Shown here piece by piece: positions 12,712 to 24,834 of a stretch of DNA of 64,000 nucleotides; position 1 is the stretch's first letter; every line of letters begins with the position of its first letter. The notes beneath the pieces are model-generated. The model searched no databases. It had not been told where the DNA came from and saw only the letters and a list, made by a program, of their open reading frames with translations. The translations under genes were made by a program, and so were the position numbers. Source of the stretch: Bryoerythrophyllum caledonicum (lineage: Eukaryota; Streptophyta; Bryopsida; Pottiales; Pottiaceae); contig OZ020525.1 of assembly GCA_963971425.1 (NCBI GenBank), positions 20,404,187 to 20,468,186 of the forward strand, in the 5' to 3' direction.

Positions 12712-13136
12712 ACCTACTACTGAGGAGCTTCATTTCAATTCCAGGCTCATGAACGATGAGGTACGTAATTGTGGGCACGGACAGTGTACTTGTCATTCTG
12801 TGCTCTTCCTTTAAGAAGCTCGGCGTACTTCGACTTTTTTTTTTCTGAAAGTCCTGTTTGAACTTGTTCGCAGAAGGAATTCAAGCATATCATGCAGAGT
12901 GCGTTTCTTACTCCCTCTCTCTCACAATCCTTTGATGCTGTTAACTCTGTACCATCTTTGGTAATCAACTAGGTCGATTGTGGACTTTTATTAGTTGCTC
13001 CTTGCTCGGTTAGCACTGATTTCTTCAATCTTACTACCTGTGCTGTTCAGATTTAGGGTTGCCACACCCAAGATGATAGATGTTGCCAGTCCCTGCCAAC
13101 ATGGTGTGCGGCATCCAAGACCCAGTGGCAATATGA
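12712..13136 (+). pseudogene. Duplicated ETHE1 exons 7-9 (pseudogene)
   Basis: Counterparts of ETHE1 exon 7 (about 12712-12760), exon 8 (12874-12898, identical to 10800-10824) and exon 9 (13051-13136) are present with their introns. Exon 9 lost one base and gained another a few codons later. In the inherited frame it reads LGLPHPR and then a TGA stop, so the C-terminal residues cannot be made. Exon 7 is also altered (Asn for Lys in the TKDE region), and no upstream exons exist. It is a truncated tandem duplicate, not a second gene. Confidence 0.85.
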
Positions 13137-13838
13137 GGAGTTTAAAAGTGAATTCTGTTCTGCCAGCTGAGGTGATAACCTGATATTACATTGCCGACTT
13201 CATTCTGAATGTATATATATTCAGGTGCGTTTTACATTTTGCAGTACAAGAGAATTCTGTTATTTTCAGTAGCACTAGCCGAAAACCAACGAAGTTAATC
13301 TTAGGTCCTGTGCCAGTGAAGTTGGACTCTGCACCTGTGAATTTCCGCACTTCGTTTGCAACTTGGACAATATTGTCACTGCATCTTGTGACTGACCTCT
13401 TTGCTGCAATTGGAAAATTTGATTTTGTAACCAGATGAGTCTTATTCTCAGACGCCCTTTTTCAACTGAAAATTACATTCGTCAGCATTATGGCGCACAC
13501 GTGAACGAAGCCTAGGAGGTTCAACTCTCGATGTATGTGCAGAACTTGCCTGAATTTCCCCACCCATTCTTGGTATCTCACCACGACTATGTTACATCAT
13601 TTATACCCGTGTCCAAGTTCACTACACACGAAACGGTTTAAGGATTTGAGCGTTCCGAACCTGCTAGAGGATGATAGTCATGCTGGTGATCAGTAGATGT
13701 GCTGTGGAGACACTGACTGAGGTTGAATATTGATTGTGCGGGTGTTGTGTAGGAGACCGGTACTACCTCTAACTGTTAAGTCTAACCATCTAGGTCATCG
13801 GGTCCTGGCTTCTCTTGGAGTCAGGCCTTTCCGGGATA

Positions 13839-13920
13839 GTCGCTTTGGCCGAGTGGTTAAGGCGTGTGCCTGCTAAGTACATGGGGTTTCCCCGCAAGAG
13901 TTCGAATCTCTTAGGCGACG
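13839..13920 (+). tRNA. trnS-GCU: tRNA-Ser (anticodon GCU)
   Basis: The 82-nt tRNA has acceptor strands GTCGCTT/AGGCGAC, a D arm with GGCCGAGTGGTTAAGGC, anticodon loop TGCTAAG-type with anticodon GCT, a long variable arm (GGGG/CCCC), a T arm AGAG/CTCT with TTCGAAT, and discriminator G. It closely resembles plant nuclear tRNA-Ser(GCU). No intron is present. Confidence 0.95.
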
Positions 13921-14267
13921 GATCTGAAAGATATCATCGTAGCGACACTGTCCCCTTTTGCTCGTTATATATGGAATTGAAGTAGCCGTTTCCATGCAGA
14001 ATTTGAAAGTAAACTTTGACACGTTCCTTTAGATGGTAAACTAAGCGACTTCCTAAGGTGACAATTTCGAAGTCACAATTATAATGAATTCTAGGTGGCC
14101 AATCTGGGAGAACAATCAGCAACAATCATAATGAGTTTTAGATGGACAATTTGGAAGAACAGTACTCGTGCAATCAACATGATTACACTTCTTAGTGACA
14201 CACAATTCTAACTTCCTCTTTAATCCTTTAGTGCTCAGGAGACCTAAACTGGGACTTTGCAGGTGTC

Positions 14268-15569
14268 AAAAATCAATTTGCGTGAAATCCATGAGGAATT
14301 AGGTTGTGAAATGTGAAGTTCAGATTTGTGCACAAAATCAATTTGCGTGAAATCCATGAGGAATTAGGTTGTGAAATGTGAAGTTCAGATTTGTGCACAA
14401 AATCAATTTGCGTGAAATCCATGAGGAATTAGGTTGTGAAATGTGAAGTTCAGATTTGTGCACAAAATCAATTTGCGTGAAATCCATGAGGAATTAGGTT
14501 GTGAAATGTGAAGTTCAGATTTGTGCACAAAATCAATTTGCGTGAAATCCATGAGGAATTAGGTTGTGAAATGTGAAGTTCAGATTTGTGCACAAAATCA
14601 ATTTGCGTGAAATCCATGAGGAATTAGGTTGTGAAATGTGAAGTTCAGATTTGTGCACAAAATCAATTTGCGTGAAATCCATGAGGAATTAGGTTGTGAA
14701 ATGTGAAGTTCAGATTTGTGCACAAAATCAATTTGCGTGAAATCCATGAGGAATTAGGTTGTGAAATGTGAAGTTCAGATTTGTGCACAAAATCAATTTG
14801 CGTGAAATCCATGAGGAATTAGGTTGTGAAATGTGAAGTTCAGATTTGTGCACAAAATCAATTTGCGTGAAATCCATGAGGAATTAGGTTGTGAAATGTG
14901 AAGTTCAGATTTGTGCACAAAATCAATTTGCGTGAAATCCATGAGGAATTAGGTTGTGAAATGTGAAGTTCAGATTTGTGCACAAAATCAATTTGCGTGA
15001 AATCCATGAGGAATTAGGTTGTGAAATGTGAAGTTCAGATTTGTGCACAAAATCAATTTGCGTGAAATCCATGAGGAATTAGGTTGTGAAATGTGAAGTT
15101 CAGATTTGTGCACAAAATCAATTTGCGTGAAATCCATGAGGAATTAGGTTGTGAAATGTGAAGTTCAGATTTGTGCACAAAATCAATTTGCGTGAAATCC
15201 ATGAGGAATTAGGTTGTGAAATGTGAAGTTCAGATTTGTGCACAAAATCAATTTGCGTGAAATCCATGAGGAATTAGGTTGTGAAATGTGAAGTTCAGAT
15301 TTGTGCACAAAATCAATTTGCGTGAAATCCATGAGGAATTAGGTTGTGAAATGTGAAGTTCAGATTTGTGCACAAAATCAATTTGCGTGAAATCCATGAG
15401 GAATTAGGTTGTGAAATGTGAAGTTCAGATTTGTGCACAAAATCAATTTGCGTGAAATCCATGAGGAATTAGGTTGTGAAATGTGAAGTTCAGATTTGTG
15501 CACAAAATCAATTTGCGTGAAATCCATGAGGAATTAGGTTGTGAAATGTGAAGTTCAGATTTGTGCACA
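14268..15569 (+). repeat. 65-bp satellite, 20 copies, essentially identical
   Basis: The phrase CGTGAAATCC recurs exactly every 65 bp from 14281 to 15516, giving about 20 copies over 1.3 kb. I saw no differences between internal units. The unit begins near AAAATCAATTTG and ends GATTTGTGCAC. Sixty-five is not a multiple of three and no reading frame runs through the array, so it is non-coding. Confidence 0.95.
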
Positions 15570-17030
15570 TAATACAGGAAGGAACACTCTTTAGAAATCA
15601 AATCATGGTTTGGAGTTAAAAGTTGGGAATACAACACAATATACATCAAATTCACTAAAATATAGTGAATACCATGCCGCATACTATGTTGTATTTCATG
15701 CACATGCAAAATGATTTTGGTATTTAATTTTGGTTGAAATTTGTCTTTTAGAGATTCTTCATTGTTTTGTGGTTGTCAATCTCTCTCATTGCATACAAAA
15801 CTTCGGATTCAATTCCTATAAGTTTGGAACATTTTTGTATACAATCAAGTAGACAATAGTGAAAAAACCATTAATAATCATGTATAAATTTTTTCTCCAC
15901 ATATAATATGTCAATGGGAAGCTATTGACCTAGTGCACATGCAAACCTCTTCTATTCAAAGTTCAAAAATTCTTGCAAGAATCTGTTGATGGATAAAGTA
16001 GTATACCCTCCAAAGTTCACAATTTTTTTTATCTATATACGGTAACTTTGAACACAATAATCTAATTTATCAACCGTTGGATGTTGTGCAAATTTTCCCC
16101 AAAGTTCAGATCATGGTTTGAGTTAAAATTTGTAAGGTTGGATACTAAAATTAGGCATTATATTTCCATCAAAGTTAGTTCAAAGAAAAAAAAATCATCA
16201 CATTTCTTGGCTTAGAGAAACATGACGTGGGCCCTAAAGGATTAAGGGAAATCAGCAAGGAGCACATGATAAATATACACTACACCCTATTCCACTTCCA
16301 CAAAGCCATGATGACTTAATCCTTTAATGACCAAGGGACCAAAAAGTGGTTGATGAGACCGATTTTCTGGGAGACACCGCTGATTGAACCGTTGGATTAA
16401 TTTGCAGTGGTCACAGCAGCAATGTGCATTGCTTTCCTACATCTAACCCATCTACCCGATCTCCTATTGGTTGAGGTAGTAACGAACTACAATGATTTCT
16501 ATGAAAAAGGTCACAATGAAATGTACACTCCGTGAAGATGTTGTTCACATTTTTTTTTTTGCAACCCATCTTTTAAGTTCGTTGATTTTCTAAAATCCCA
16601 TGCAAGGCCTCGCCGTTAAAGGGTTAAGATGCCATCCTTGGAATTCCGGTAAGTTCACCATCCCCAACCCCACCACCATGACCTGCACCTCCGTGCCCTG
16701 CTCTACCGCCTTCGCCAAACACCTTGACGTTTTTGACCAGTAGCTGTCGTCCCTCTCCTCCGAGCCTGCCATCACCGCCACCGCATCTCCCTTTGCATGC
16801 TACATGGCCCGGCATCGCACGGCACCTACCCTTCAACCCTCATCATGCAGTATATATCAGATTCATACTAGCTCTCTCTATTCTCCTACTGAGCTTTTCT
16901 GCCTCCTACTAGTGTCCTCACTGGTGTCACAGCCAACTACTTTTTCAGCACCGATAGAGTTTTCTCATGCCGGCGTTGTTGGTACGTCTCTTCGAGCACT
17001 GGGTTTCATTGCGCTTGAATCTTCTGTGTA
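15570..17030. other. Gene-free interval with repeat fragments
   Basis: AT-rich sequence without genes. About 16235-16330 and 16320-16630 look like pieces of TTAA-type repeats (CTTAATCCTTTAATGACC near 16315; GCCGTTAAAGGGTTAA ending at about 16626). The interior at 16480-16560 resembles 6290-6370 and 59070-59130. From 16640 onward base composition rises toward the histidine-phosphatase gene and probably holds its promoter and 5' untranslated region. Confidence 0.4.
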
Positions 17031-17073
17031 AGCAGTGCTCCCAAACTGGGTGAGTGGTCGGACAATCGCAGCC

Positions 17074-18760
17074 ATGGCTACCACAACCAGCGATGAGAAA
17101 ACTCAGCCAGCTCTAGGGGGTCAAGTCGCAGAATGTGGGAACAAATCATCATGTGTGGAGGTTATTTCTGTGCAGAGACCCAAGGCGGCCGAAGAAGCGC
17201 CCTGCGATGTGAGCTCGGACCCATTCGTGCAGAACCTGTTCGTCCTGTGCCACGGAGAGCACGTCGAGTACAGCCGGGATCATGCCGGGGTGAAAAACAC
17301 GGTTGCAGCATCTGGACTAGCGCTGCAGCGCCCCTGGGATCCTCCATTGACGGACCGGAGCAAGCTGCAGGCATGGCGCGTGGGGCGCACCATCCGCCTC
17401 GAGGACTGGAACGTGACGCGCGTGATGGTGTCGCCCTTCCTGCGCTGTGTGCAAACCGCGGCCGAAGTGATCGCCGGCCTCTGCTTGATGCCCTCCAGTG
17501 TCACCATTGCTGCAGCTGCTGCTCAAGGAGAGAGTCATCCTATTTCTCCCAGCACTAACGACTCTCCTTCCATCAAGGTGTGCTATAACAATATTATTAT
17601 CCTGTTACTAAACCTTCACACTATCCATGACTCCATGACCATACATAGCAGGTCAGTTTCATATTGTGTCACCATGCATACTATCATCTGCCTTGGTGTT
17701 TGTGATTATAGGGTGTTTGCAACGTCCAGTTCATCCTTTTTTCTTTTCTTTTTTAAGGTTTCCATCGAGTGTGGGTTGGCGGAGAAGATGAGGAGAGCAG
17801 TGACGTACCCGTCAGATCAAGGCGCTGCAAATAAGGATCCGCTGCAGCCATGGACGTGGGACTTGCCTGAGCTCTACTCCATGCTGCCGCCTGAGGTGCA
17901 GGATCCGAACTTTCGACCCATTCGCCAAAAGGTACAGCCCCCTTATCTCACCAAATTCCTAATCCATCCCTACTTTAAATCCCCAGCTCCTCATGTCCAT
18001 GACAATTGTACCATTAAAACTATAGCTCATCGGCGTGTCAGATCTCGAGTCTGCAACTGTGACATAAAAGACGATCGAGTCTACAAGATAATATCATGGC
18101 AAGCCTAACTCCACTCCCAGAGTTCTGTTACTAGCATTCTGATACCCCTAGAAAGACTCGGCAATGGTGAAGGAAAAATTTGCTCCACCATCCCTACGGG
18201 CCCTTTTATTGAAAGGAAGGTTATCTCCTTTTTTATAGAGCTAGTAGAGGATGAGTTGTTTCCCATTTTCTAACCTCCTGACTCGTTTGATGCAGTTGCC
18301 TTCAAGCAGAGAAACTGCAGCAGAAGTGCAGCACCGATACACCTCCACATTCCAGATGATCGCCAACAGATACCCCTACGAGAACATCCTCTGCATTACA
18401 CACGGTATTACTTCACCCTCTCACCTTCTCCTACTCTGGAAAATGGAAGTGATTCACCCTGGAATCAGCTGATTGGATTAGGTGCATTGATAGGACATCA
18501 CTGCAGGTGCTAAAATTCCTCCAACTTAATTGATTGGTCGATGTTGCATTGCAGGTGAGGGAGTGAGGCAGTCGGTATCCATGATGTGGCCTCGAGTGGA
18601 GGTGTGGAGTTGCGATTTGTACAGTGCGTTTACGCACGGCCAACGGCCCAACTTCGGGTCTGAAGATGGAACTTGCATCATGCATGGCGACTGGGAACTC
18701 CTCACGGAGTCGGGGCCAGCCTCAGGTGTTTATTTTAGCCCTTCCAATTCGCACCCGTGA
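17074..18760 (+). CDS. Histidine phosphatase (phosphoglycerate mutase-like) with altered RHG motif
   Basis: Four exons (17074-17577, 17758-17931, 18296-18404, 18555-18760) join in phase with GT-AG introns to give 330 residues. The ATG at 17074 has a good context (GCAGCCATGG). The protein matches the plant phosphoglycerate-mutase-like family: an LCHGEH motif at residues 58-63, RPWDPPLT, then SPFLRCVQTA, and near the C-terminus ITHGEG and SYSAFT-like SCDLYSAFTHG. In this superfamily the first motif is RHG. The Arg that binds phosphate is Cys here (TGC, codon at 17248), although His60 and the second Arg and His are kept. Activity may be reduced or lost. Substrate is unknown. A basal N-terminal extension of about 50 residues precedes the domain. 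Confidence 0.88.
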
Positions 18761-19379
18761 TATGTAGTAGTACAGTTAGGAAAGATCTGCGTCATGTCAG
18801 TTACACATACATTTCACAGAAATATACATCCCACATCAAGATTATCGTACCTAGTAGCTCGCAAATGCATAAATTAGCTCTGATCATTGAAAACCCTGCA
18901 TGGCCTGCTGCAATTATTCATCTTTCTGCAATATGTATGAAGAGATTCTGCTAGCTCCCAGATCAAGAGCTCTTCTGCATGATAGCAGTAGTGAACTAAT
19001 TCTGTGTGTCCTTACTTTCACGTACGTGTACGTAAAATACTAGTGTCCAAAATTATGCATGTATTTGAAGCGATTCCTGAAGGTACGAGTAAAACTTCAC
19101 TACTTCGGTCGATCATTTCATCACTGTAGAAGCGCACTGACACAGGATAATACCGGTGCGCCTACTCCGAGGCACGCAGCTGCCTGGATGGCACCAACTC
19201 CAAGGCATGCAGCGTGGCAGGCAGATATTCTGGAATAGGGATTTACCTTGTGGAAGGGCGGCACAATGGAGCATGCACTGACAATTGTAACTTAATCGGC
19301 CACTGGGAATCTTGGGTGCTTTTACTGTAGAAGTGGTACAAAGGAAGTCTTGAATAAGCTTGCTTTGCTGGCATGCTAC
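18761..19379. other. Gene-free 3' flank
   Basis: Non-coding sequence following the histidine-phosphatase stop. A 140-residue minus-strand frame at 19113-19535 runs into a dispersed repeat and is Cys/Ser/His-rich without family resemblance. I do not call it a gene. Confidence 0.4.
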
Positions 19380-21480
19380 ATGACATCTTAATGACCCCAT
19401 GCAGTTTGCATGTAGTGGAATCGTGCTCTTTCTATGCATTGAAATGGCACTCTTGTCATGCCACATAATCCCTGGCACCATTCTACAATAGTTGAAAGAC
19501 TTCTTGTCAGATGTGCATGAAATCATCCATGGCAAATGACGCTTTCATAATTAACATGGCCATGTTGTAAGGGCCTCCTTACACTTGGAGGCACCTGCAG
19601 ATTGCCATATGTTTTATGTGGACGCTCCTATATATTGCCATATGTTTTATGTGGAGGCACTTGTAGATTGCCATCTGTTTTATGTGGAGGCACCTACATA
19701 TTGTCATATGTTTTATGTGGAGGCACCTACAGATTGCCATATGTTTTATGTGGAGGCACCTATATATTGCCACAGTGTTTTATGTAAAGGCACCTATATA
19801 TTGCCATATGTTTTATGTGGAGGCACTTACATATTGCCATATGTTTTATGTGGAGGCACTTGCAGATTGCCATCTGTTTTATGTGGAGGCACCTATATAT
19901 TGCCATATGTTTTATGTGGAGGCACCTACATATTGTCATATGTTTTATGTGGAGGCATCTATATATTGCCATAGTGTTTTATGTGGAGGCACCTATATAT
20001 TGTCATATGTTTTATGTGGAGGCACCTATATATTGCCATAGTGTTTTATGTGGAGGCACCTATATATTGCCATATGTTTCATGTGGAGGCACTTGCAGAT
20101 TGCCATCTATTTTATGTGGAGGCACCTATATATTGCCATATGTTTTATGTGGAGGCACCTATATATTGCCACAGTGTTTTATGTGGAGGCACCTATATAT
20201 TGCCATGTGTTTTATGTGGAGGCACCTACATATTGCCATGTGTTTTATGTGGAGGCACCTACATATTGCCATATGTTTTATGTGGAGGCACCTATATATT
20301 GCCATATGTTTTATGTGGAGGCACCTACATATTGCCATATGTTTTATGTGGAGGCACCTATATATTGCCATAGTGTTTTATGTGGAGGCACCTATATATT
20401 GCCATGTGTTTTATGTGGAGGCATCAACAGATTGCCATATGTTTTACATGGAGGCACCTACATATTGCCATTATTATGTTTTATGTGGAGGCACCAACAA
20501 ATTGTCATATGTTTTATGTAGAGACACCTAGAGATTGCCATATGTTGTATGTGGAGGCACCAACAGATTGCCATATGTTTTATGTGGAGACACCAACAGA
20601 TTGCCATATGTTTTATATGGAGGCACCTACGGATTGCCATATGTTTTATGTGAAGGCACCTATATATTGCCATATGTTTTATATGGAGGCACCTACGGAT
20701 TGCCATATGTTTTATGTGAAGGCGCCTATATATTGCCATATGTTTTATATGGAGGCACCTAGGGACTATCATATGTTTTATGTGGAGGCACCAACAGATT
20801 GCCATATGTTTTATATGGAGGCACCTACGGATTGCCATATGTTTTATATGGAGGTACCTACAGATTGCCATATGTTTTATGTGGAGGCACCTATATATTG
20901 CCATATGTTTTATGTGGAGGCACCTACAGATTGCCATATGTTTTATGTGGAGGCACCTACAGATTGCGATATGTTTTATATGGAAGCACCTACAAATTTC
21001 CATTTGTTTTATGTAGAGGCACTTGCAAATTGACATATGTTTTTTGTCGTATGGATAAATCCATGCACACTATAACGGTGGTAAGACAATAGAGTTCTCT
21101 AGAACAACCTTCTTAAAGAGGAAAGAAATGAAAAAGACATGGTGAGATTTAAATATGAAAAGAAAGAGAGTATCGAGAATTTCATGATTTTTTTTGTGTC
21201 AAATTAATGCGCCATGGCAATCAATGCTCTTGGGCCCTATCCAATGCACACTAAAGTTCCTCCATAGTACTGTAAAAGAATATTATTGAGTTGAAAGAGT
21301 TAAACAATAGTGCCTTGCACCTTTTGCAAACCAAATAACAGTTTCATGTGGTCCCAATCATTATCATAAGACCATAAAATACGGGTGACATATAAGGTGA
21401 CCAAATTTTACTTTCTAAGAAATTCTATCATTTTGGAAGTGGGTATATAGCAAGTCAACAATAAGATTGGTCAGTTCAAA
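19380..21480. repeat. Dispersed repeat A, copy with expanded minisatellite
   Basis: The left part (about 19380-19560, with GCATGTAGTGGAATC and CATTCTACAATAGT) and the right part (21050-21270, with GGTAAGACAATAGAGTT and AATGCTCTTGGGCCCTAT) both recur in the next copy at 21490-22450. The right part also recurs at 35030-35200. Between them lies the 33-bp minisatellite. No transposase or clear terminal repeats were identified. Confidence 0.65.
19584..21050. repeat. 33-34 bp minisatellite, about 43 units
   Basis: The unit contains TTTTATGTGGAGGCACC, then TATATATTGCCATATG. Variants carry CTACAGATT or CTACATATT, and a CATAGTG form is one base longer. Because 33 is divisible by three, most frames on both strands stay open for 60-240 codons (for example MWRHLYIAICF repeated). 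These frames are repeat artefacts: they shift at every 34-bp unit and lack start or splice context. Confidence 0.95.
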
Positions 21481-21489
21481 GTTGGAACG

Positions 21490-22450
21490 CTAGACATCTA
21501 AATGATCTCATGTAGTGCACATGTAGTGGAATCACACTCTTTCTATACCACACAATCTCTCGCATCATTCTACAATAGTCGAGAGATTGTTTGTCAGAAC
21601 CATATGGAATCCTCAAAACCCAGATAAATATGGGCTATTTCCAAAGTTTAGGGATAGACAAAAGACGCTTTTCATAATTATCATAGTGAGGTTATACACA
21701 CATGGGAGCCATGCAATCTTGTAAGCCGCGAGTAAAAACAAATATGACAAAAATCATTATTATGTACTTTTCCTTGAAAAGTATGATAGTGTTACCTATT
21801 ACTAAACCATAAAATCTAAAATATACACCCTTAATCCTTAACCCTTAATCCTTAATCCTTAACTCTAAACACTTAACATAAACCCTAAACCTTTAAATAT
21901 GAACCCTAAATTCAGTTGCTCAATGCTCACCGCTCACCATTTACAGCTCACAAGATAGCAATCCTTACATATGTGATTAGGGCCACCTAACACCTAGAGG
22001 CATTTGCAGGTTGTCATATGTTCTCTAGGGTATGCGTAAGTGCAAACAAACCAAAATAGTGGTAAAACAATAGAGTTTTCTTGAAAATCCTTGAAGAGAA
22101 AATAAATGAAAAAACACCATATTTGTTATATTGGGAGATTTCCATGAATTTGAAGGTATATGCTCTTTAAAATATTGATTTTTAAAGACATTAGCAATTG
22201 CAAAGCATAAAGACAATGCACCCAAAATACTATATTTCATTCTATAGAAGGACCAAATAAGCCAAATGTCACAAAATTTGTAACGGGAATAAAAACATAT
22301 TCTATTAATCCATGCTTTTAAAACTTCAAGAAAGAAAATCACTTACAACACTCATTTGCGCCTAGGCAAAACACAATTGTATTATCACTAATAAAATCGC
22401 CTAGGGAGTTCCCCCATAAGCCTTTATATGCAACTTCAAAAAAGCCCTTT
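21490..22450. repeat. Dispersed repeat A, second copy with a single minisatellite unit
   Basis: Shares TGTAGTGGAATC, CATTCTACAATAGTCGA (about 21530-21600), TTTTCATAATTATCAT (21668) and GGTAAAACAATAGAGTTTTC (about 22060) with the previous copy. At about 21990-22025 there is just one unit-like sequence (GAGGCATTTGCAGGTTGTCATATGTT). At 21830-21910 it contains a run of CCTTAAT/CCCTTAAT and CCCTAAA motifs resembling degenerate plant telomere repeats. Confidence 0.6.
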
Positions 22451-24830
22451 GATGTTGACGAGTCCCCATTGCATCATTCTCTTACACCAGTGGGTTGTCT
22501 AGAAGACGCAACCACCCCCCCGCCCACGCACCTCATCAACGTTTAATTTGGGCAGCGAGTGGCGGCGGATACAATTTGAAGGAGACAATTTGTTTCCAAC
22601 AGGATTCTCCGAGAGAATGCGAGGGCGGAGATGTTTTTTGGAGGATACTTGTACAACAGGTGCTAATACAGTCTAGACAAATACATGTTTTACGTCAAAT
22701 AGTGCTACAAGGCACATATAAAGTCAAAAACATTAAGATCTAGCCAAGTGCACTTTAGGTCAAATGCTCAAGGGTACATTTAAAATGATGCAATGGGGAC
22801 TCGTCAACATCAAAGGGCTAAAATGCTCAAGGGTACATTTAAAATGGAGCTAAAATGCTCAAGGGTACATTTAAAATGCACATTTATCATCCATCTAAAT
22901 AAAAATTAGCTTGAATGAAGCTAAACTATATGAGTGCAATGCCGCTCAACAATGAACATCGATCAAAACTGCTTAGGCAATGAACAACTCAACAGTGCAT
23001 AAGGAGGTGAACAAATATAAGCACCGTCAGCGAGTGTGAGTAAAGAGCATCCCTCAAACCATCGTATAGAATGCACTTTGCAGGAGTACAATTCTCCAAA
23101 TTCAAACGTAGAGACTTGGGAACTGAACAAGGCCAAAGTGGAGAAGGGGAGTTGACCCTATCTAGAATTGGCTCCCGAGCAACATGGCTTTCAATAACTC
23201 CTTCGTCCATTGCCATTGTTAAACAATCCATGGTTGATTGAGTTGTTGCAGCAGAGTGCAATAGAAATGCTTTATTCAAAAGGGAAGAGCGTACTCCTCC
23301 GGATCCAGCAAGGAATCCACCGAAGCCCGACAATCATAGTCTTGTAGTATTTGAACAAAAATGACGACTACACGCTGTCAAAACAATAGATGATAAATCA
23401 AATCATTTAAAATTGTTGCACATTCCATCAGCAGCATAATTCTACTCCGCAAAATTAAAAGAAAGTGGCAAAACATCTCTATATCATACTACTAAAATCA
23501 TAATCTAAGCAGTGAACCACGCAGCGATCAACCACGCAGTGAACCGTGCAGTGAACCATGCAGTGAACTATAGAAACGTTGCAGTCAACTGCATAGTCAA
23601 CCGTGCAATGAGTTATGTTATTTTATTTTATTTTTATAGTTTGTAATATTAAAACTACATTAAAATAATTGGACTAATGTGTTGCAAAGCAAGCGCCGAT
23701 TGCTAGTGTATTATAAAAAATTAATTATTTACATGATGCACAAAGAATGATACAACAATCATTACAAAATTAAGTTGCAGTCCAACCGATACACTTTAGA
23801 TCTATCCAATCCAAACTATGGTAGAGATCTAAGCATTTCCAATGGCAATATGAGCAGAGATTCTTAGAGGCTTCAATTGCGTTTGAGAAAACGGTGAATT
23901 GACCACATGTCTTTTGATCATTATAGAACATCTCTCGACCTGAGGGATGTTCACACCAATATTGTGCTAGACTGCCCCCAAATAGATAATGGTCAGAGAT
24001 ATGGCATCAGTTCCTCCACTCAAATCGAATCCTCATCGGCATCATTATGATCGTGCGACCAAGTTGGAAGAAAAAGGACGTTCTTTGGCAAATTAAGCAT
24101 GTGCTTAATCGGGCTGTTGTTAATGACAAGAATAATTGATGGAGTATATTCGCCACCCAACCTATTGAAAAATGGTTCGTCAACATCTTCAAGAAGATGT
24201 CCTTCTGAGTTCCAAGTTCTTTCATGTAGATTGATTTGGAATCAACTCTACGCTCGGAAATCCTATTGCAATTTTCTAAACCTAAGATCTTGATAGGATA
24301 CGTGGGACAATGCTAAAAAAGATATTTGCATATCTTTGAGGTTGTAGATGCCATCATTGAACTCCAAATCGTGATGATGGCAAACTTAGACAACCTCATG
24401 AGAAATTTGGAACACCCACAGCGCACCCTGACAAGTTTATGGCCTACTTTAGCCGGCAGCGTAGGCGAGTGCTTAGAGAAGTTAGTGTTCACGAACCCTC
24501 TGGCGTGCCATGTAGGTTTACACGCCTATAGAATTCCATTGAGGTTGAGCACAACATTCAACCACCTACCCTAGGAATTTGGTGGGACTCTACATATTTC
24601 TTCTACATTACTGGCACCACTCTCTAATGCAATGCAGACTTGGTTAGAAAATACTAAGGGTATGAACGACATTACTATGGTTCTACAAGCATCGTTTGTT
24701 CAATAAAATACACAATGCAATATGCAAAATGAAGGGGGGAGATGAAGTGTAAGCTATGCAGGAATAAATACCTTAAGAATGTCATCGTTTTGGTGGGTTT
24801 CTTTCCAAACCCGCATAGACCCCAAAAAGT
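22451..24830. other. Gene-free interval with short tandem motifs
   Basis: A 22-26 bp motif (GCTCAAGGGTACATTTAAAATG) occurs three times at about 22767-22880. At 23510-23610 an irregular 10-12 bp array based on GCAGTGAACCA is present. A 114-residue minus-strand frame at 22989-23333 is unsupported by any family or by splice signals. No RNA gene was seen. Confidence 0.45.
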
Positions 24831-24834
24831 CCTG

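Noticed and set aside
14268-15569. CRISPR-like array
   Set aside because: Direct 65-bp tandem repeats with no spacers, in a plant nuclear genome.
17035-17073. Earlier start for the histidine phosphatase
   Set aside because: The codon at 17035 is GTG. The ATG at 17074 has good context and is in frame.
19585-21033. Long open frames on both strands (up to 238 codons), Trp/His/Cys- and Tyr-rich
   Set aside because: They are products of the 33-bp minisatellite. Period divisible by three keeps all frames open, and 34-bp units shift them.
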